Source: Legionella santicrucis (GTDB lineage: Bacteria > Pseudomonadota > Gammaproteobacteria > Legionellales > Legionellaceae). From it: a stretch of 58,861 bases of DNA. The DNA lies in assembly GCF_001468135.1 (NCBI RefSeq), contig NZ_LNYU01000078.1, positions 1 through 58,861 of the forward strand, written 5' to 3'. Both the position numbers and the translations under genes were made by a program. Shown in pieces: positions 56,101 to 58,861 of the stretch (positions within the stretch are counted from its first letter, which is position 1; the number at the start of each line of letters is the position of its first letter). The notes under the pieces were generated by a model. It saw only the letters and a program-made list of their open reading frames with translations, did not search any database and had not been told where the DNA came from.

Positions 56101-56889
56101 CGAAAGCTAACGAATGCACTCCATTCAATGGAGTCGGAGCTGACCCAGTTAAAGATGAAATTGACTAATTCTGAGAAGTTGTCTGGCGAGGAACGAAAAC
56201 ATTTATTAGATGACGTGCAAATTAAAGAACGAAATCTAATCTCAGCAAAACAGCAATTCGAGGAGGTTAAAGCGACTTTAGGTAAAACCCAACAAAATAA
56301 TGTTGCATTAAACGAAGAAAATCAATCCTTACGCTTAAAAGACAAGCAGCATCAAGAACATATTGCGAGATTAGAAATACGAATGCAGGAACTTCAGATT
56401 GAGAAATCTAACAACCTAACCCCAGCGATGAAGCAAGTTCTTATTGGCTTAGCTCCTGTTTTCATCCAACTTATTAATCTTGAAGGGCAAAGCCAATCGT
56501 TGTTGAAGCGTGGTCATATCCATGAATACACTTTGGCTGCAAAACTTGCTGTCAATATTAGAAAAGAAATCGATATTTACCTGACGCATGTCGATAAGCC
56601 CACCGAGGAAAATGCATTGGCTCAACTAAAAATCAATTGTGGCAAATATATTGAAAGAGTAACTCCTGATTTAGAAGTTCATCGAGGATGGAAACTGATC
56701 CTTGGTAATTTAGCTGCTTGTATCGTGGGCTTAGGTGTGGGCTATGCTATTGTTGGTATTATTAACAAATTAACAACAGGCCACTTCTTCTTTTTTAACC
56801 AGACGAAGAGTATGAAAGCAGTGAATGGATTACAATCAAGCTTGAATGGATTCGAGTCTGCTAATACTTTAGTACCTGTAAAGGCATAA
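53158..56889 (+). CDS. Large coiled-coil protein with C-terminal membrane segment, Dot/Icm effector candidate
   Basis: 1243 residues. Residues about 1-330 are globular with a His-containing core (GHIYFHHYAPDSLLMLGLEQ) and no recognised family. About 340-560 is helical. About 580-1090 is a long heptad coiled coil rich in Gln, Glu, Lys and Leu. About 1180-1205 (GNLAACIVGLGVGYAIVGII) is a membrane-spanning helix, followed by a short tail. This layout (N-domain, long coiled coil, late membrane anchor) is like Legionella effectors that tether host membranes. Translocation is inferred; the structure description is visible in the sequence. Confidence 0.7.
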   Translation: MSTQKIELSSASRTKINIIERTIQEDQTAVATQWLNTFKHNVKDNAATQIAKLMVASIAQGDFKTKSTLASPDLSAPPNTLSVIDYVSHASRIVIDYKNLNPEHLKEFLAFFPQAGQKGVFARSATHAVIREGAKITELKGFMLGVTGQLPSFVKTPYDFGVNIAMGGEGQVNSIGNTISDNGFSGHIYFHHYAPDSLLMLGLEQSAPAASLLDAIWGHKSSAHGVQQDSDQFGQGHSLTGASDTYTAAGSLYFSDPIYQAKLLAETGTMPPDKYGAMQVTLTDENWSEIKQFLGALDTNLETHREDLVVNQLLTPPKTAIEIPQKIQSYIAIDFKAYFKGIAILLEQVPEEQRTAVKEKMKALQTELLISIQGLQEGHPEHYRQFQQQIETICALDNLPENYTKAVQRIQGLFTLQQQLDPTLKETYINILIEQRCSELLDAITGLQEKAMFLREYFSSEHISQENGVGIFLSNLEELSQNVNKIKLRLVPDAQSTSIDKYELENSNLNDSIIKQNSLESSWLKLSPLSLKNLALYQDEIQKFEQFLKDTPRLVSESSLSKAIKIIDDYRCIIQKQEQELSALQLRFETQVREANLKNTELERTKKDLFQIKNELSLLEQQLKEEQQKASSTIAHHLKTIDSQGLESQKKIDELRSQISTEAKHHDRVEKDLRKQISALEQKDNESKHLLETQTNKIKQQQQQITLLNSELERIAFVQKQTALAFEDLKWESSAEKELLQKNLTLQVEKTNATQESLNQLQEKMEIVCQENERLFVEARSFTSTTQKLIEKVVHLERQLESKTQEALQLVLQVVEVENNLLQAKTKHELDLKSFDDQKSVSSQKILELTCQIQETDKEHQEIVSGLKSQLNLEQQRHKTLEMQLLTKMEHYKSQQSSLYEASQNQVLKLKEDLVRLRQENKNLVLQIKEKSKVPQKEREMLYEQLRAQQEKIVNAEELSARLKGTVEQLQTENQLLHSEIRKLTNALHSMESELTQLKMKLTNSEKLSGEERKHLLDDVQIKERNLISAKQQFEEVKATLGKTQQNNVALNEENQSLRLKDKQHQEHIARLEIRMQELQIEKSNNLTPAMKQVLIGLAPVFIQLINLEGQSQSLLKRGHIHEYTLAAKLAVNIRKEIDIYLTHVDKPTEENALAQLKINCGKYIERVTPDLEVHRGWKLILGNLAACIVGLGVGYAIVGIINKLTTGHFFFFNQTKSMKAVNGLQSSLNGFESANTLVPVKA

Positions 56890-56945
56890 TAGGTAAGCAT
56901 CGCAAGATGCACCGAAAGGCTGTGGCCCATCTTGGGAGAAAATAT

Positions 56946-57767
56946 GGTCGTGTTGCAAAAACAGACATTGACTATAATAAGTAAATCCAAATGTTGGGGC
57001 TGTTCATGGACAAATATCAACCCAAGGACTTTAAATGGCGTCATTTTCACGGTGAAGTGATTATGCAATGTGTGCGTTGGTATTGTAAATACGGCATCAG
57101 CTACCGTGATTTGGAAGAAATGATGGCCGAACGGGGTCTAACTATCGATCATACAACGGTTTATCGCTGGGTTCAGCATTTCTGAGCTGAAAAAACGTCT
57201 TGACTGGTATAAAAAGCGTTATGCAAGCCGCTGGCACCTCGATGAGACGTACATCAAAGTGAAAGGAGAGTGGAAATATTTATATCGCGCCATTGATGAA
57301 CGCGGGAATACAATTGATTTTTACCTTTCTCATCGTCGCAATGCCATTGCTGCCAAACGGTTCCTTAAAAAACTGATTAAAAGCAATCCAACCTGTGATG
57401 TCAGTGTCATCAATACCGATAAAAATCCAGCCTATAATCAGGCGATTAAAGAGCTAAAACAGGAAGGCAATTTGTCACCACATGTCAGCCATTTGCAAAT
57501 AAAATACCGTAATAATCGGTTGGAAGCAGACCATGGTAAACTCAAACGATTAATCAATCCCGTTCGAGGTTTTTACTCCATGAAAACCGCTTATGCCACC
57601 ATCAAGGGTTTTGAAATTATGCGCATGTTTAAGAAAGGGCAATTTGATATCTGGATGTATGGGAATCGCAATGAAGTGTCTTTTATCAATGAACTATTTG
57701 GTTTATACAGCTAATTTGAGTCTGAAATTTAATGCTTTGAACTTTTGAAATTATTTGCAACACGGCC
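56946..57767 (+). mobile_element. IS6-family insertion sequence (IS26-like), 822 bp, frameshifted
   Basis: The ends are GGTCGTGTTGCAAA (56946-56959) and, in reverse complement at 57754-57767, GGCCGTGTTGCAAA: 14-bp repeats with one mismatch that match the GGTTCTGTTGCAAA type of IS6 elements. The length is right for IS6. The flanking 8 bp differ (GAAAATAT left, ATCTCTTG right), so no target duplication is left; this fits IS6-mediated deletion or recombination. Confidence 0.8.
56994..57714 (+). pseudogene. IS6-family transposase with a frameshift
   Basis: The first frame (to TGA at 57183-57185) has the IS6 N-terminus: DFKWRHFHGEVIMQCVRWY and the helix-turn-helix ending DHTTVYRWVQHF. The second frame resumes at once (SELKKRLDWYKKRYASRW) and runs to 57714, with the DDE residues in WHLDETYIKVKG, VINTDKNPAYN and NNRLEADHGKLKRLI. 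A one-base change after HF separates the halves. Unless frameshifting restores it, the protein is inactive. Confidence 0.8.
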
Positions 57768-58083
57768 ATCTCTTGTTATAAACGTATCTATTCCTGATTC
57801 ATCAATGTAAACCAACTTTTCAGGAAGATGATGTGCCAATTGAGCTAAATAATTTTTTCTTTTTTGCTCATCTCGCTCCGCATAGAGCCTAGTCTTTTTT
57901 TTCGTGTTATTTTCAGACGTTTCAATGCTCTCCATATCCCTGAAGGAGTAACACCAAAATGACTAGACAGTTCCTTTAAATGGGCATCAGGATGTGTTTC
58001 AATATACTTTTTCAGTGCCTCATCATCCACTTTATAAGGAGTATTAGTACGTTCTACTGGTGATATTACCCTGGCGTCTAAAA
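57768..58083 (-). pseudogene. IS630-family transposase fragment, truncated at both ends
   Basis: The middle of an IS630-type transposase: ALKKYIETHPDAHLKELSSHFG, GIWRALKRLKITRKK, then in the -1 frame KTRLYAERDEQKRKNYL and LVYIDESGIDTF (first catalytic Asp). The frame change occurs at an eight-A run, where IS630 elements often use frameshifting. The N-terminal helix-turn-helix and the two later catalytic residues are missing. The right side ends where the IS6 element begins, and the left part ends near 58083. Confidence 0.75.
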
Positions 58084-58138
58084 GTTATTGATTTTATGTG
58101 ATATTCTATGTGCCTTTGAATTATTCAATTTATCTGAG

Positions 58139-58820
58139 ATGAGTAACAGGGAATTATCATTAGAAGTATTATTAGAGTTACGTAAAAAAGTGGTCTATGC
58201 AGTAGTTGAGCAAGGCATAAAAAAAAACAAAAGCAGCCAAGCTATTCGGTTTTAGTCTGACCTCAGTGAGTAAGTATGTACGGGAGTTTAAACTGAATGG
58301 GGAGTCAAGTTTTTATTATAAAAAGCGTGGTGTAAAGGAGTCTGAACGGTGCTTTTTATCTGAAGTACAAATTAAAGAATTATTTAAAACGTTGCTCACC
58401 CAAACTCCTGATGAGCTTGGTCTTGATTACACCCTGTGGAACAGTAAAGCGATTTGCATCTACATTGAAAAAGCATTTAGTATAAGATATTCAGGTCGTG
58501 GATTGCGAGACCTTCTGAAGCGCTTAGGATTTTCATCTCAAAAGCCAATCAAGCAAGCGTATCAGCGAGATCCTGATAAAGTATCTCAATGGCTCAATGA
58601 AACCTATCCTGCAATCAAAGCAAGAGCGATGCGTGAAGGAGCCAGGATTTACTGGGCTGATGAAATGGGACTTCAATCCTGCGACAATCGTGGTAGAGCC
58701 TATGGTCTTGTGAATCAAACACCGGTTATAAAGAAAACTGGCAGTCGTTTTAAAGTCAATATGCTTGCAGCAATTAGGGGTCGTGTGGAAGAACCACCAA
58801 AAGTGTTAATTCTGAATTAG
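58139..58820 (+). pseudogene. IS630-family-type transposase, frameshifted, C-terminus lost
   Basis: ATG 58139 opens a 35-codon frame (MSNRELSLEVLLELRKKVV) that reaches a nine-A run (58219-58227). In the other frame (58266-58820) KLFGFSLTSVSKYVREFKLNG gives the helix-turn-helix, followed by IS630-type sequence with YWADEMGLQS (first catalytic Asp). The frame stops at 58820 in VLILN with the later catalytic residues absent. The A run may be a programmed shift site as in other IS630 members, but the 3' truncation makes it non-functional. The last 41 nt of the window show nothing further. Confidence 0.65.
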
Positions 58821-58861
58821 GCCGCCTTCCAAAAGTGTTTTTTTAGATGCTTCTCAATCGC

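Overview
The window looks like an AT-rich Legionella (or close Legionellales relative) chromosome. The main reasons are a pilB-pilC-pilD set of the Legionella type, several large eukaryote-oriented or coiled-coil proteins of the kind that are Dot/Icm type IV substrates (including one with a SidE-type phosphodiesterase signature), and a low-GC background with many one-off accessory genes. No rRNA, tRNA or CRISPR array was seen. All assignments come from reading motifs; no database search was possible.

Layout. 1-15.3 kb is accessory and effector-like: a P-loop protein, an acyltransferase-3 membrane enzyme, a SidE-PDE-like protein, a large GT-B-like protein, and a 2232-residue protein with a SecA/DEAD-type motor, which is preceded by a short translated leader overlapping its start. 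15.5-20.3 kb holds a YqhA-type membrane protein, a MerR-TipAS regulator with a clear MerR-type promoter and its SDR partner, a membrane-anchored unknown and a VOC protein. 20.4-28.7 kb starts with a PepN-like aminopeptidase whose exopeptidase motif is altered. It then carries the most interesting locus: a bufferin-type RiPP metallophore operon. This consists of a secreted precursor with ten Cys hexapeptide repeats, an MNIO/DUF692 maturase, a DUF2063 partner, a DoxX domain fused to a type II NADH dehydrogenase, and an outer-membrane beta-barrel candidate just downstream. The inferred working order is export and modification of the Cys-rich peptide to bind a metal such as copper, with the DoxX-NDH2 protein possibly supplying or tuning redox at the membrane.

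28.8-33.8 kb has a SulP transporter with STAS and cyclic-nucleotide-binding domains, then a tight three-gene unit (cupin/JmjC hydroxylase, glycine-amidinotransferase-like enzyme, SDR) that looks like a small guanidino-metabolite pathway. 34-49.8 kb is mostly housekeeping: hpt and a DUF1820 gene, a methyltransferase, pilBCD, a HAD phosphatase, a fatty-acid hydroxylase, a CBS protein, an HPF-cold-shock fusion, an RlmM-like methyltransferase and several oxidoreductases.

49.9-58.9 kb is a decaying, IS-rich end. An FAD monooxygenase is truncated by an IS5-family (IS427-group) element, gene remnants follow, then a 1243-residue coiled-coil effector candidate. After that come a frameshifted IS6-family element inserted in an IS630 remnant and a second IS630-type transposase cut near the window end.
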